Assembly: GCA_035530135.1 (NCBI GenBank)
Contig: DATKVJ010000077.1
Span: 12,070 to 76,069, forward strand
DNA length: 64,000 nucleotides
Reading direction: 5' to 3'
Source of the DNA: CAIYYX01 sp035530135
Lineage (GTDB): Bacteria > Pseudomonadota > Gammaproteobacteria > Burkholderiales > Rhodocyclaceae
The number at the start of each line of letters is the position of its first letter. Positions within the stretch are counted from its first letter, which is position 1. This document shows, in pieces, positions 46,085 to 54,105 of the stretch. The notes under the pieces are model-generated. The model had not been told where the DNA came from. It ran no database searches and saw nothing but the letters and a program-made list of their open reading frames with translations. The position numbers were made by a program, and so were the translations under genes.

Positions 46085-46404
46085 AGTGCCTTCCCCCCAG
46101 CCCCCTTCCCGAGGAAGGGGGTGACCGCCGCTCGCATGGCTCGCAGGCTATGGCTGCCCTGCCTTGGGGCGGCCCGGCGCCAGGGCTGACATGATGAGCC
46201 TTCCTCCCAGCCCCCGTTCCACGGACGGCTTAGCGCAGCCGTCCGGCTACGGCGGCGCGGAGCAATGCTCCACCCAACCCCGCCTCCGCCCCGAGGAAGG
46301 GGGTGGCTACGGCTCGCAGTCCAGTGACCGCCCGCAGGGCGCCGATCAGTCACCCCCGCCCTCGGGGCGGGGGCCGGGGGGCAGGCCGTTCCCGGAGGCC
46401 CCGA
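46085..46404. repeat. Composite GC-rich repeat region between mutL and miaA
   Basis: Degenerate copies of CAGCCCC...CGAGGAAGGGGGTG recur at about 46093-46122, 46206-46217 and 46289-46308, with shared GGCTCGCAG pieces. Between them are exact hairpins: CGGACGGCT/AGCCGTCCG (46222-46245), GGAGC/GCTCC (46259-46271) and CCCCCGCCC/GGGCGGGGG (46353-46373). It looks like an intergenic REP-like element cluster. Part of it lies in the open reading frame leading into miaA. Confidence 0.7.
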
Positions 46405-47354
46405 GGGCCCATGAGGAAGATGGCCGGCTACCGCCGGCCATCTTCCTCATGGGCCCCACCGCCAGCGGCAAGACCGCGCTGGCGCTGGAACTGGCCGAGC
46501 GGCTGCCGGTGGACATCATCAGCGTCGATTCGGCCCAGGTGTTCCGCGACTTGGACATCGGCACCGCCAAGCCCGACGCCGCCACGCAGGAGCGCTACCC
46601 CCACCGGCTGATCGATCTGATCAGCCCCGAGGAACGCTATTCGGCGGCGCAGTTTTGCAGTGACGCCTTGCGCGAGATGGCAGCGATCACCCGGAGCGGC
46701 CGCGTGCCGCTCCTGGTCGGCGGCACGATGCTCTACTTCAAGGCGCTCTCCGAGGGTCTGGCCGATCTGCCGCAAGCCGACCCGGCACTGCGCGCCGAAA
46801 TCGACCAGGACGCCGCCCGCCGCGGCTGGCCGGCGCTGCACCTTGAGCTGTCCGGACTCGATCCGGAAACCGCGGCGCGCCTGCAACCGAACGACGCCCA
46901 GCGCATCCAGCGCGCACTCGAAGTGCTGCGTCTCACCGGTCTGCCGATGAGCGCCTGGTTCGAGGCCCAGCGCGCGGCTCCGCTGCCCTACCGGGTGCTG
47001 GCGCTGGCACTGGTGCCGGGGGAGCGCGCCGTGCTGCACGAACGCATCGCAGCACGCTTCGCCGTCATGCTCGACGCCGGCTTGGTGGCCGAGGTCGAAT
47101 GCTTGCGGCAGCGCTATCGCTTGAGCGCAGATCTGCCGGCGATGCGCAGCGTCGGCTACCGTCAGGTATGGGAGATGCTGGAGGGGCGGCTGGCGAGCGC
47201 CGAGCTCATGGAGCGCGGCGTCTTCGCTACGCGCCAGTTCGCCAAGCGCCAGCTCACCTGGCTCAGGAAGCTGCCGGCCGAGACGCTGGACCCGCTGCTC
47301 GCGGAGACCGGCGCGCGGGCAATCGAACGCGTGCGCCGTTTCCTCGGGGCCTGA
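46194..47354 (+). CDS. miaA: tRNA dimethylallyltransferase, repeat-derived N-terminal extension
   Basis: Adds dimethylallyl to A37 of tRNAs reading UNN codons. The family core begins at PAIFLMGPTASGKTALALEL (P-loop), followed by DIISVDSAQVFRDLDIGTAKP, PLLVGGTMLYFKAL and the CVGYRQ-like SVGYRQVWEM. Relatives have only about 10-15 residues before the P-loop. Here the frame is open about 85 residues further up through repeat DNA, and the only in-frame ATGs are 46191/46194 and 46449, the last inside the P-loop. I give 46194; the true start is uncertain. Confidence 0.85.
   Translation: MSLPPSPRSTDGLAQPSGYGGAEQCSTQPRLRPEEGGGYGSQSSDRPQGADQSPPPSGRGPGGRPFPEAPRAHEEDGRLPPAIFLMGPTASGKTALALELAERLPVDIISVDSAQVFRDLDIGTAKPDAATQERYPHRLIDLISPEERYSAAQFCSDALREMAAITRSGRVPLLVGGTMLYFKALSEGLADLPQADPALRAEIDQDAARRGWPALHLELSGLDPETAARLQPNDAQRIQRALEVLRLTGLPMSAWFEAQRAAPLPYRVLALALVPGERAVLHERIAARFAVMLDAGLVAEVECLRQRYRLSADLPAMRSVGYRQVWEMLEGRLASAELMERGVFATRQFAKRQLTWLRKLPAETLDPLLAETGARAIERVRRFLGA
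46405..46456. repeat. Perfect 24-bp fold-back inverted repeat at the miaA 5' end
   Basis: The 24 bases at 46405-46428 are the exact reverse complement of 46433-46456, with the four-base loop TACC between. The right arm encodes the miaA PAIFLMG residues, so the left arm is an inverted copy of the gene start. In RNA this gives a 24-bp hairpin that includes the ATG at 46449. Confidence 0.95.
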
Positions 47355-47373
47355 GCGCGATCGACGGCGAGTT

Positions 47374-47925
47374 TCACTGCCGCTTGCGCCCGGTGATCAT
47401 CGCCCTCACCAGATTTTCCCGATGACGGCGGCTGGCGAAGAGCACGCCCGCGACGTGGATCGCCGCCAGGCTCAGGGTCGCCACGGCGATGCCCTCGTGC
47501 AGCTCCTCCAGCCACTTGGCGCCCCAGAACACGTCGCTGCCGAGCATCCAGCCGCTCAGGCCGAGGGCGACGACGCCGGAGAGCAGCGCCAGGATCATCA
47601 TCGCCCCGGCCGGATTGTGCCCGAGGTAGCGCTCCTCCCGGCCCGCCAGCAGATCGCGCAGATAGCGCGACAGCCGCCGCGGCGAAGGCACGAACGCCGA
47701 GAACCGGGCCGGCCCCGATCCGACCAGGCCCCAGACGATGCGCGCCGCCACCAGGCCCAGCGCCGTATAGCCGAGCGTCTGGTGCCAGGCGCCGCCGTCG
47801 TCCCCCAGCAGGTAGGCGGCGGCGAAGCTGGCGACCAGCGCCCAGTGGAAGACGCGGACGAAGGGGTCCCAGACCTTGATCGTCCGCGGCGCGGACGCAG
47901 GATCACGTCCGATCGGCGCGCCCAT
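47374..47925 (-). CDS. Cytochrome b561-family membrane protein
   Basis: A 183-residue protein with about four hydrophobic helices and histidines suited to ligate two b hemes: VFHWALV (about residue 27), AWHQTLGY (about 48), LHEGIAV and AAIHVAG near the C-terminal helices. It resembles the small cytochrome b (COG3658) proteins that pass electrons across the inner membrane. It is 3 bases downstream of the PepSY gene, so the two are co-transcribed, pointing to a redox module controlled by the adjacent two-component system. Confidence 0.85.
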   Translation of the reverse strand: MGAPIGRDPASAPRTIKVWDPFVRVFHWALVASFAAAYLLGDDGGAWHQTLGYTALGLVAARIVWGLVGSGPARFSAFVPSPRRLSRYLRDLLAGREERYLGHNPAGAMMILALLSGVVALGLSGWMLGSDVFWGAKWLEELHEGIAVATLSLAAIHVAGVLFASRRHRENLVRAMITGRKRQ

Positions 47926-47928
47926 GGC

Positions 47929-48204
47929 TCAGCTCCGCTTCTCTTTGACGATGCTCGCGTCGACCGGATTGAAGTAGATTTCCACCTTCTTGCCGTCCTT
48001 GTCGTGACCGTAGATTTCGTAGCAGTGGCCGCTGATCTCGAATTCCTTGACCTGGTAGCCCATGGCCGCGATCTTGGCCTTCATCTCCGCTTCCGGCAGC
48101 CACTTGGACTTGGGCTCGGCGGTGCATTTGGGGGCGGCGATCGCCGACAGCGAGGCTGCCGCGACGGTGGCGGCGAGGACGAGCTTGAGGGAGAGCGATT
48201 TCAT
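47929..48204 (-). CDS. Exported PepSY-like protein
   Basis: A 91-residue protein with a signal peptide (cleavage likely after SAIAA) and a single PepSY-like domain: LPEAEMKAKIAAMGYQVKEFEISGHCYEIYGHDKDGKKVEIYFNP. Two cysteines (in PKCTAEP and GHCYEI) could form a disulfide. Paired with the cytochrome b gene downstream, this is a recurring module in proteobacteria, often next to a QseB/PmrA-type regulator. It is divergent from the response regulator across a 182-base spacer holding two regulator-type boxes. Confidence 0.82.
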   Translation of the reverse strand: MKSLSLKLVLAATVAAASLSAIAAPKCTAEPKSKWLPEAEMKAKIAAMGYQVKEFEISGHCYEIYGHDKDGKKVEIYFNPVDASIVKEKRS

Positions 48205-48276
48205 GAAATTTCCTTTCGATGCTAAGTTGATGGATGGTGGTCTTGCGTTGACGCCGGGGCAGGATGCGGCGCCCGG

Positions 48277-48293
48277 CTTAAGCGAAGCTTAGG
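48277..48293. promoter_or_regulatory. CTTAAG-type direct-repeat box 1
   Basis: CTTAAG, five bases, CTTAGG: matches the PmrA/QseB-type direct repeat (YTTAAK-N5-YTTAAK) with one deviation. It lies in the spacer between the PepSY gene and the response regulator. Confidence 0.65.
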
Positions 48294-48322
48294 TGTATTG
48301 CCGCCGCCGCGACCGGATCCGG

Positions 48323-48339
48323 CTTAAGGCGGCCTTAAG
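48323..48339. promoter_or_regulatory. CTTAAG-type direct-repeat box 2 (perfect)
   Basis: CTTAAG-GCGGC-CTTAAG, an exact PmrA/QseB-type box, 47 bases before the GTG of the response regulator. With box 1, 46 bases away, it could serve the divergent promoters of the PepSY-cytochrome operon and the two-component operon. Confidence 0.75.
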
Positions 48340-48386
48340 CCGGGAGCGCGATAAGCGCCATGTTCAACCACGAGGGAGCCCACGCT

Positions 48387-49052
48387 GTGCGCCTGCTACT
48401 GATCGAAGACGATGCGCTGCTCGGCGACGGCATCGAAGCCGGACTCAGGCAGGCCGGGCACACCGTCGACTGGGCCCGTGACGGACGCGAGGCGCAGCTC
48501 GCGCTGGCCACGACGGCTTACGAACTGATCGTGCTCGATCTGGGACTGCCCCGCCTCTCGGGCCTGGAAGTTTTGCGCGGCCTGCGCGCCAAGGGGAACG
48601 ACGTCCCGGTGCTGATCCTGACCGCGCGCGACACCTTGGAGGACCGGGTTCGGGGCCTCGATGCCGGCGCCGACGACTACCTGGTCAAGCCCTTCGCGCT
48701 GGCCGAGCTGAGCGCCCGCATCCGCGCCCTGCTGCGCCGCGCCCACGGACGGAGCGCACCGCTGATCGTCCGCGGCAGCCTCAGCGTCGATCCCGCCAGC
48801 CAAAGGGTCACGCAAGACGGTGTCGAGATCCAGCTCTCCCCGCGCGAGTGCGCGATTCTCGTCGATCTCCTGGAGCACCGCGGCACGGCGCTGTCGCGCG
48901 CGCGCCTGGAAGAGGCCCTGTACGGCTGGAACCAGGAGGTGGACAGCAATGCCGTAGAGGTGCACATCCACAACCTGCGCAAGAAGCTCGGCGAGGACCT
49001 GATCAAGACCATCCGCGGCGTCGGCTACCTGGTGCGCAAGGACGCTCCGTGA
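48387..49052 (+). CDS. OmpR-family response regulator (QseB/PmrA-like)
   Basis: A 221-residue regulator starting at GTG 48387 (VRLLLIEDDALLGDG), placing the phosphorylatable Asp at residue 51 in IVLDLGLPRLSG as in QseB/PmrA; AGGGAG lies 8 bases before it. An upstream ATG at 48360 would add nine residues. Lys in LVKPFALAEL completes the receiver; the C-terminal winged helix holds SNAVEVHIHNLRKKLG and IRGVGYLV. It overlaps the kinase gene as GTGA. Confidence 0.93.
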   Translation: MRLLLIEDDALLGDGIEAGLRQAGHTVDWARDGREAQLALATTAYELIVLDLGLPRLSGLEVLRGLRAKGNDVPVLILTARDTLEDRVRGLDAGADDYLVKPFALAELSARIRALLRRAHGRSAPLIVRGSLSVDPASQRVTQDGVEIQLSPRECAILVDLLEHRGTALSRARLEEALYGWNQEVDSNAVEVHIHNLRKKLGEDLIKTIRGVGYLVRKDAP

Positions 49053-50407
49053 AGCGCTTCTCCTTGCGCCGCAGGCTGACGCTGCTGCTCTCGGCCAGCC
49101 TGCTCCTGGTCTGGGCGGGAACGCTGCTGGTCAGCTATCGGGAAGCCAGGGAAGAGGTCAATGAGTTGTTCGATGCCCGCCTGGAGGAGGGCGCGCGAAC
49201 GCTGATGCTGCTCGATCTTAAGCGGCTCAGGCGGCTTAGCGCAACGGAGAATCTCGCCGCGCCGGAGGACGATCACGATCGGGATCACGACGCCGCCCAC
49301 CGCATCGGCTTCCAGGTCTGGAACCGCGGCGGCACCCTACTGCTGCGCAGCGCGGAGGCGCCGGCCGCCGCCTTCGAAAATGCTGCCGGCTTGCGCACGA
49401 TCGCCATCGGCGGCCAATCCTGGCGCAGCATCTCGCTGTGGCAAGAGCAGCGCGGGCTCCAGGTGCGCGTGTTCGAGCGGCTGCAGGTTCGGGAAGACCT
49501 GGCGGCCCACGTCACCGGACGGATGCTGATGCCCCTGCTCTACGCCCTGCCCGTCCTGGCCCTGCTGATCTGGTTCAGCATCGGACGCGGCTTCAGGCCG
49601 CTGGCTGCCCTGTCGCGAGCGATCGCCGCCCGCGACGCGGACAATCTCGATCGGATCACCGTAGACCAGGTCCCGGCCGAGACGCTGCCGCTGATCGATT
49701 CCCTGAACCAGCTGCTGCAGAAGCTGGCCGCTTCCCTCGACAAGGAACGCCGCTTCACCGCCGACGCCGCGCACGAATTGCGCACGCCGCTGGCGGCGAT
49801 CAAGGTGCAGGCCGAAGTAGCGCTCGCGGCGCAGGATCCCGGGCAGCGACGGACGGCGGTGCGCAACATCGTCGCGGGGGTCGATCGGACCACCCACCTG
49901 GTCGAACAACTGCTGCTGCTCGCGCGCATCGATCATCCCGACAGGAGCGTCTGGGCGCCGGTCGAGCTGGGTGAGCTCACAGCGCAGTGCGCGGCGCGTT
50001 ACGCGGACCAGGCCGTGGGCAAGGACATCGAGCTCGGCGTGGCGGCCGAGGCCGCTTGCCTGGTGAGCGGCGACAGCACGACCTTAGATGTCCTGATCGG
50101 CAACCTGATCGACAACGCGCTGCGCTACACGCCGGCCGGCGGCCGGGTGGCGCTCAACGTCGCCCGTGCCGGAGGGCGGATCGTGCTCGCGGTCAGGGAC
50201 AACGGTCCGGGCATCCCGCCCGAGGCCCAAGCCCGGGTATTCGACCGGTTCTACCGGGTCGGCGGCCACCCCGCGCCCGGAAGCGGGCTCGGACTGTCGA
50301 TCGTCCGGCGCATCGCCAGCGCGCACGGCGCCGAGATCAAACTGGACCGCGGGCTGGACGGCCGGGGCTTCGGCCTCCTGCTCCGCTTTCCCGCCATGGC
50401 GGCGTGA
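49049..50407 (+). CDS. Sensor histidine kinase with His/Asp-rich periplasmic loop
   Basis: A 452-residue kinase starting with a GTG that overlaps the regulator stop. Transmembrane helices at about residues 9-28 and 163-185 flank a periplasmic domain containing EDDHDRDHDAAH (about 73-84), a plausible cation-binding cluster. The phosphoacceptor His is in ADAAHELRTPLA, and the ATPase has NLIDNALRYTP (N box), VRDNGPGIP (G1) and GSGLGLSIV (G2). The domain layout is QseC/PmrB-like. It probably regulates the PepSY-cytochrome b operon. Confidence 0.92.
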   Translation: MKRFSLRRRLTLLLSASLLLVWAGTLLVSYREAREEVNELFDARLEEGARTLMLLDLKRLRRLSATENLAAPEDDHDRDHDAAHRIGFQVWNRGGTLLLRSAEAPAAAFENAAGLRTIAIGGQSWRSISLWQEQRGLQVRVFERLQVREDLAAHVTGRMLMPLLYALPVLALLIWFSIGRGFRPLAALSRAIAARDADNLDRITVDQVPAETLPLIDSLNQLLQKLAASLDKERRFTADAAHELRTPLAAIKVQAEVALAAQDPGQRRTAVRNIVAGVDRTTHLVEQLLLLARIDHPDRSVWAPVELGELTAQCAARYADQAVGKDIELGVAAEAACLVSGDSTTLDVLIGNLIDNALRYTPAGGRVALNVARAGGRIVLAVRDNGPGIPPEAQARVFDRFYRVGGHPAPGSGLGLSIVRRIASAHGAEIKLDRGLDGRGFGLLLRFPAMAA

Positions 50408-50419
50408 GGCGCCCGCCGC

Positions 50420-51481
50420 TCAGACCACCGCGGTTTGCGCCTGGCCCGCGCCGCGTTGCACGATGCTGCCGATCACATGGACCGTCTCGCCTGCCGCCTG
50501 GAGCAGCTCGGTGGCGGCAGCCGCGTGCTCTGCAGCGACGATCACCGCCATGCCGATGCCGCAGTTGAAGACGCGATGCATCTCGGCGTCGGCGACCTGG
50601 CCTTCGCGCTGCAGCCACCGGAACAGCGGCGGCAGCGGCCACAGCCGGCGGTCGAGGGTCGCGGCGAGGGGCTCGGGCAGGATGCGCGGCAGGTTCTCGG
50701 TCAGGCCGCCACCGGTGATGTGCGCCATGCCCTTCACCGGCAACGCCTCGATCAGCGCCAGCAGCGGCTTCACGTAGATGCGCGTCGGCGCCATCAGCGC
50801 GTCGACGAACGGGCGGCCGTGGAAGTCGGCGGCGTAGTCCGCGGCGGTGACGCCGGCGCGCGCGAGGATCTTCCGGATCAGCGAATAGCCGTTGGAGTGT
50901 GCGCCGCTGGAAGCGAGACCCAGCACCGCGTCGCCCGGCGCGATGGTACCGCCGTCGATGATCCGAGACTTCTCCACGGCGCCGACGGCGAAGCCGGCGA
51001 GATCGTACTCGCCGTCCGGGTACATGCTCGGCATCTCCGCCGTCTCGCCGCCGATCAGGGCGCAGCCGGCCAGTTCGCAGCCCCTGGCGATGCCCTGGAT
51101 GACGCTCGCGGCGGTGCCGATGTCGAGCCTGCCGCAGGCGAAGTAGTCGAGGAAGAACAGCGGCTCGGCGCCCTGCACCAGGATGTCATTGACGCTCATC
51201 GCCACCAGATCCTGGCCGACGCCGTCGTGGCGGTCGAGCTGGAAGGCGAGCTTGAGCTTGGTGCCGACGCCGTCGGTGCCCGAGACCAGGACCGGCTCGC
51301 GGTATTTCTTGGAGAGCTCGAACAGCGCGCCGAAGCCGCCGATGCCGGCCAGCACCTCGGGACGCATGGTCCGGCGGGCAAAGGGCTTGATCCGCTCGAC
51401 CAGGGCGTCTCCGGCATCGATATCGACGCCGGCGTCGCGATAGGTGAGCGGCGGATTGCTCGGGGAAGAAGATGAAGCCAT
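50420..51481 (-). CDS. purM: Phosphoribosylformylglycinamidine cyclo-ligase
   Basis: A 353-residue enzyme forming aminoimidazole ribonucleotide in purine synthesis. Characteristic stretches are TYRDAGVDIDAGDALVERIKP, VSGTDGVGTKLKLAF, AMSVNDILVQGAEPLFFLDYF and GGETAEMPSMYPDGEYDLAGF. The start MASSSSPSN is plausible. It faces away from perM; the purM/perM-hda arrangement recurs in proteobacteria. purN lies 9 kb to the left. Confidence 0.97.
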   Translation of the reverse strand: MASSSSPSNPPLTYRDAGVDIDAGDALVERIKPFARRTMRPEVLAGIGGFGALFELSKKYREPVLVSGTDGVGTKLKLAFQLDRHDGVGQDLVAMSVNDILVQGAEPLFFLDYFACGRLDIGTAASVIQGIARGCELAGCALIGGETAEMPSMYPDGEYDLAGFAVGAVEKSRIIDGGTIAPGDAVLGLASSGAHSNGYSLIRKILARAGVTAADYAADFHGRPFVDALMAPTRIYVKPLLALIEALPVKGMAHITGGGLTENLPRILPEPLAATLDRRLWPLPPLFRWLQREGQVADAEMHRVFNCGIGMAVIVAAEHAAAATELLQAAGETVHVIGSIVQRGAGQAQTAVV

Positions 51482-51587
51482 TTGAGTTCCTGCGGGCTGG
51501 CGGCTAAAGTGTCGTCTTTTCGCGGCACCGGGCGTCGGCTATCTGCCACCCCGCGGCCGCGATAATCACCCGCCGATTCTACCGGAA

Positions 51588-52664
51588 ATGACCCCAGAAC
51601 GCGCCGACCGCCTGCAAACCCTGATCTGGAGCGTGCTCGGCCTAGCCGTCCTGTGGCTGCTGTTTCTGCTCGGCCCGATCCTCGCTCCCTTCCTGCTCGC
51701 CGGCATCCTCGCCTACATCTGCGCGCCGCTGGTCGAGCGCCTGGAACGCTACGGCCTGCCGCGCCTCGTCGGCGTGCTGTTGGTGATGCTGCTGCTCTCC
51801 GCGATCCTGGCGCTGCTGGCGCTGATCCTGCTGCCGCTGGTGAACCAGGAGGCGCAACAGCTGATGGCGCGCCTGCCCGATGGCATCAGGCTGCTGAACG
51901 AGCAACTGACGCCCTGGCTCAAGGAACGCTTCGGCATCCAGTTGAAGTTCGACCCGGCGGCGCTGCCGGGACTGCTCGCCGCCAACCGCGACAGCACCCA
52001 GTTGATCGCGCAGAAGCTGCTGGCCTCGCTCAAGATCGGCGGTATCGCCCTGTTCGGCATCGTCGCCAACCTGCTGCTGGCGCCGGTGGTGATGTTCTAC
52101 CTGCTGCGCGACTGGCATGAGTTGCTCGCCCGCCTGGGCTCCGCCATCCCGCGCCCTTGGCACGCCAAGACGCTGGCCATCGTGCGCGAGATCAACGCCG
52201 TCCTGGCCGAATTCCTGCGCGGCCAGCTCTCGGTGATGCTGGCGCTGTCGCTCTATTACAGCCTCGGCCTGTGGGCCGCCGGCATCGGCTTCGCGCTGCC
52301 GGTGGGCATGCTCACCGGCCTCTTGGTGTTCATCCCCTACCTGGGCTTCGCCACCGGCTTCACCCTGGCGCTGACGGTGGCGGCGCTGCAGTTTTCGGGC
52401 ATGGCGCCGGTCCTCGGCGTGCTGGCGGTCTACGGCATCGGCCAGGGGCTGGAGAGCTTCATCCTGACGCCGTGGCTGGTCGGCAAGCGCATCGGCCTGC
52501 ACCCCTTGGCGGTGATCTTCGCCCTGCTCGCCTTCGGTCAGCTGTTCGGCTTTTTCGGCGTGCTCCTGGCGCTGCCGGTCTCTGCGGCCCTGCTGGTGGG
52601 CCTGCGCGAGGTCAGAACCCTCTACCTGGCGAGCCGCCTCTACCGCGGCGAGGATCATTCGTGA
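51588..52664 (+). CDS. perM: AI-2E/PerM-family transporter
   Basis: A 358-residue protein with about eight hydrophobic helices. Segments include FLAGILAYICAPLVERLE-like PFLLAGILAYICAPLVERL, VMFYLLRDWHELLARL, and the C-terminal VYGIGQGLESFILTPWLVGKRIGLHPLAVIFALLAFGQLFGFFG, a hallmark of the family. Some members export autoinducer-2, others are Na+/H+ antiporters or have unknown substrates. It overlaps hda by GTGA, so the two are coupled. Confidence 0.9.
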   Translation: MTPERADRLQTLIWSVLGLAVLWLLFLLGPILAPFLLAGILAYICAPLVERLERYGLPRLVGVLLVMLLLSAILALLALILLPLVNQEAQQLMARLPDGIRLLNEQLTPWLKERFGIQLKFDPAALPGLLAANRDSTQLIAQKLLASLKIGGIALFGIVANLLLAPVVMFYLLRDWHELLARLGSAIPRPWHAKTLAIVREINAVLAEFLRGQLSVMLALSLYYSLGLWAAGIGFALPVGMLTGLLVFIPYLGFATGFTLALTVAALQFSGMAPVLGVLAVYGIGQGLESFILTPWLVGKRIGLHPLAVIFALLAFGQLFGFFGVLLALPVSAALLVGLREVRTLYLASRLYRGEDHS

Positions 52665-53344
52665 CGCGCCACCAGCTGCTGCTCGACATCCGGCCGGACG
52701 AGCCGCCCGGCCTCGACAATTTCGTCGTCGGCGGCAACGCCGAACTGCTCGCGCGCCTGGCCGGGCTCGCCGATCCCGGCGTATTCGACCAGGTCTACCT
52801 CTGGGGGCCATCAGGCAGCGGCCGCAGCCACCTGCTCAGCGGCGCCTATGCGCACGCCCGTGCCCGTGGCCGCCCGGTGCTGCAGATCGACGGCGCCGCG
52901 CTCGGCAGGGAGCTAGTCCCCCTGCCGGGCAGCCTGTTGATCGTCGATGACGTCGATCGCCTCTCCGAGACCGCCCAGATCACCTTGTTCCGCACCTTCA
53001 ACGCCGCCCGCCTGGCCGGCCTGGCGCTGCTCCTGGCCGGCCCGATTCCGCCGCTCCACCTTGCGCTGCGCGAGGATCTGCGCACCCGCATCGGCGCCAC
53101 CCTGGTCTATGAGGTCAAACCGCTGTCGGATTCGGACAAGGCCGATGCGCTGAGACGCCACGGCCGGGCCCGCGGCATGCGCGTCGAAGAGAGCCTGATC
53201 GATTATCTGCTGCGCCACGGCCGCCGCGATCTGCCCTCTCTGCTGGCGGTGCTCGATGCGCTCGACCGCGTCTCGCTGGAACAGCAACGGCCGCTGACCC
53301 TGCCGCTACTGCGCGAAATACTGCAATCCACCCTGGAGCCTTGA
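52661..53344 (+). CDS. hda: DnaA regulatory inactivator Hda
   Basis: A 227-residue DnaA-related AAA+ protein that, with the beta clamp, stimulates ATP hydrolysis on DnaA to limit re-initiation. It begins VTRHQLLLDIRPDEPPGLDNFVVGGN, where the QLLLDI segment corresponds to the clamp-binding region. The Walker A-like GPSGSGRSHLL has Arg where Lys is usual, and Walker B is LLIVDDVDRL. GTG start overlaps the perM stop. The DnaA-box cluster in the same window is 34 kb away. Confidence 0.92.
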   Translation: MTRHQLLLDIRPDEPPGLDNFVVGGNAELLARLAGLADPGVFDQVYLWGPSGSGRSHLLSGAYAHARARGRPVLQIDGAALGRELVPLPGSLLIVDDVDRLSETAQITLFRTFNAARLAGLALLLAGPIPPLHLALREDLRTRIGATLVYEVKPLSDSDKADALRRHGRARGMRVEESLIDYLLRHGRRDLPSLLAVLDALDRVSLEQQRPLTLPLLREILQSTLEP

Positions 53345-53346
53345 CC

Positions 53347-54015
53347 ATGGACCTCGTGCTATTCGACCTCGACAACACGCTGCTCTCTGGCGACAGCGAC
53401 TTCGAATGGGCGCAGTTCCTGATCGACAAGGGGGTGCTCGACCGCGAGGTGCAGGAAGCGAAGAACCAGGAATTCTATGAACACTATCAGGCCGGCACCC
53501 TGGACATCCACGCCTTCCTCGATTTTCAGCTGATGCCCCTGTCGCGCCACGAACGCCATGAGCTCGACCGCTGGCATCAGGAGTTCATGGCCACGCGCAT
53601 CCGCCCGATGATCGGGACGACGGCGCAGGCCCTGGTCGGGCGCCATGTCGGCGAGGGGGCGCTCACCGCCATCGTCACCGCCACCAACAGCTTCGTCACC
53701 GGCCCGATCGCGCGCGAGTTCGGCGTCGGCCACCTGATCGCCACCGTCGCCGCCCAGGAGACCGGCAGCGGCCGCTTCAGCGGCCGGGCGCGCGGACTGC
53801 CGTCCTTCCGCGATGGCAAGGTCGAGCGCGTCGAGGCCTGGCTCGAAGCGCTCGGCCTGTGGTGGGGCAGCTTCGGGCGCAGCTTCTTCTACAGCGACTC
53901 CTTGAACGACCTGCCGCTCCTGGCCAGGGTGAGTCACCCGGTCGCGGTCGATCCCGACCCGACCCTGCGCCGCCACGCCGGCGAGCAAGGCTGGCCGATC
54001 ATCAGCCTGAGATAG
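53347..54015 (+). CDS. HAD-family hydrolase, SerB-like (HAD-IB)
   Basis: A 222-residue phosphatase starting MDLVLFDLDNTLLSGDSD, where DLDNT is HAD motif I. Motif II is the T/S in VTATNSFV, with GPIAREFGVGHLIAT beside it; motif IV is FYSDSLNDLPLL. It resembles the HAD-IB phosphoserine phosphatase-like proteins often found beside hda/pcnB in betaproteobacteria, with no fixed substrate. ATG 53347 is preferred over the TTG two codons earlier. It follows hda with 2 bases between them. Confidence 0.88.
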   Translation: MDLVLFDLDNTLLSGDSDFEWAQFLIDKGVLDREVQEAKNQEFYEHYQAGTLDIHAFLDFQLMPLSRHERHELDRWHQEFMATRIRPMIGTTAQALVGRHVGEGALTAIVTATNSFVTGPIAREFGVGHLIATVAAQETGSGRFSGRARGLPSFRDGKVERVEAWLEALGLWWGSFGRSFFYSDSLNDLPLLARVSHPVAVDPDPTLRRHAGEQGWPIISLR

Positions 54016-54105
54016 CCCGCTGCCGGGGGGCGACAGTTCCGGTATCATTGCGCCCTTCAAAGATTCCCCCGCCTCGGCCCGCTCTCCATGAACCCTCCAC
54101 CAACC

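Noticed and set aside
46194..47354. Frameshift or pseudogene in miaA
   Set aside because: The frame is continuous from the repeat region through all MiaA motifs to the stop; only the start is doubtful.
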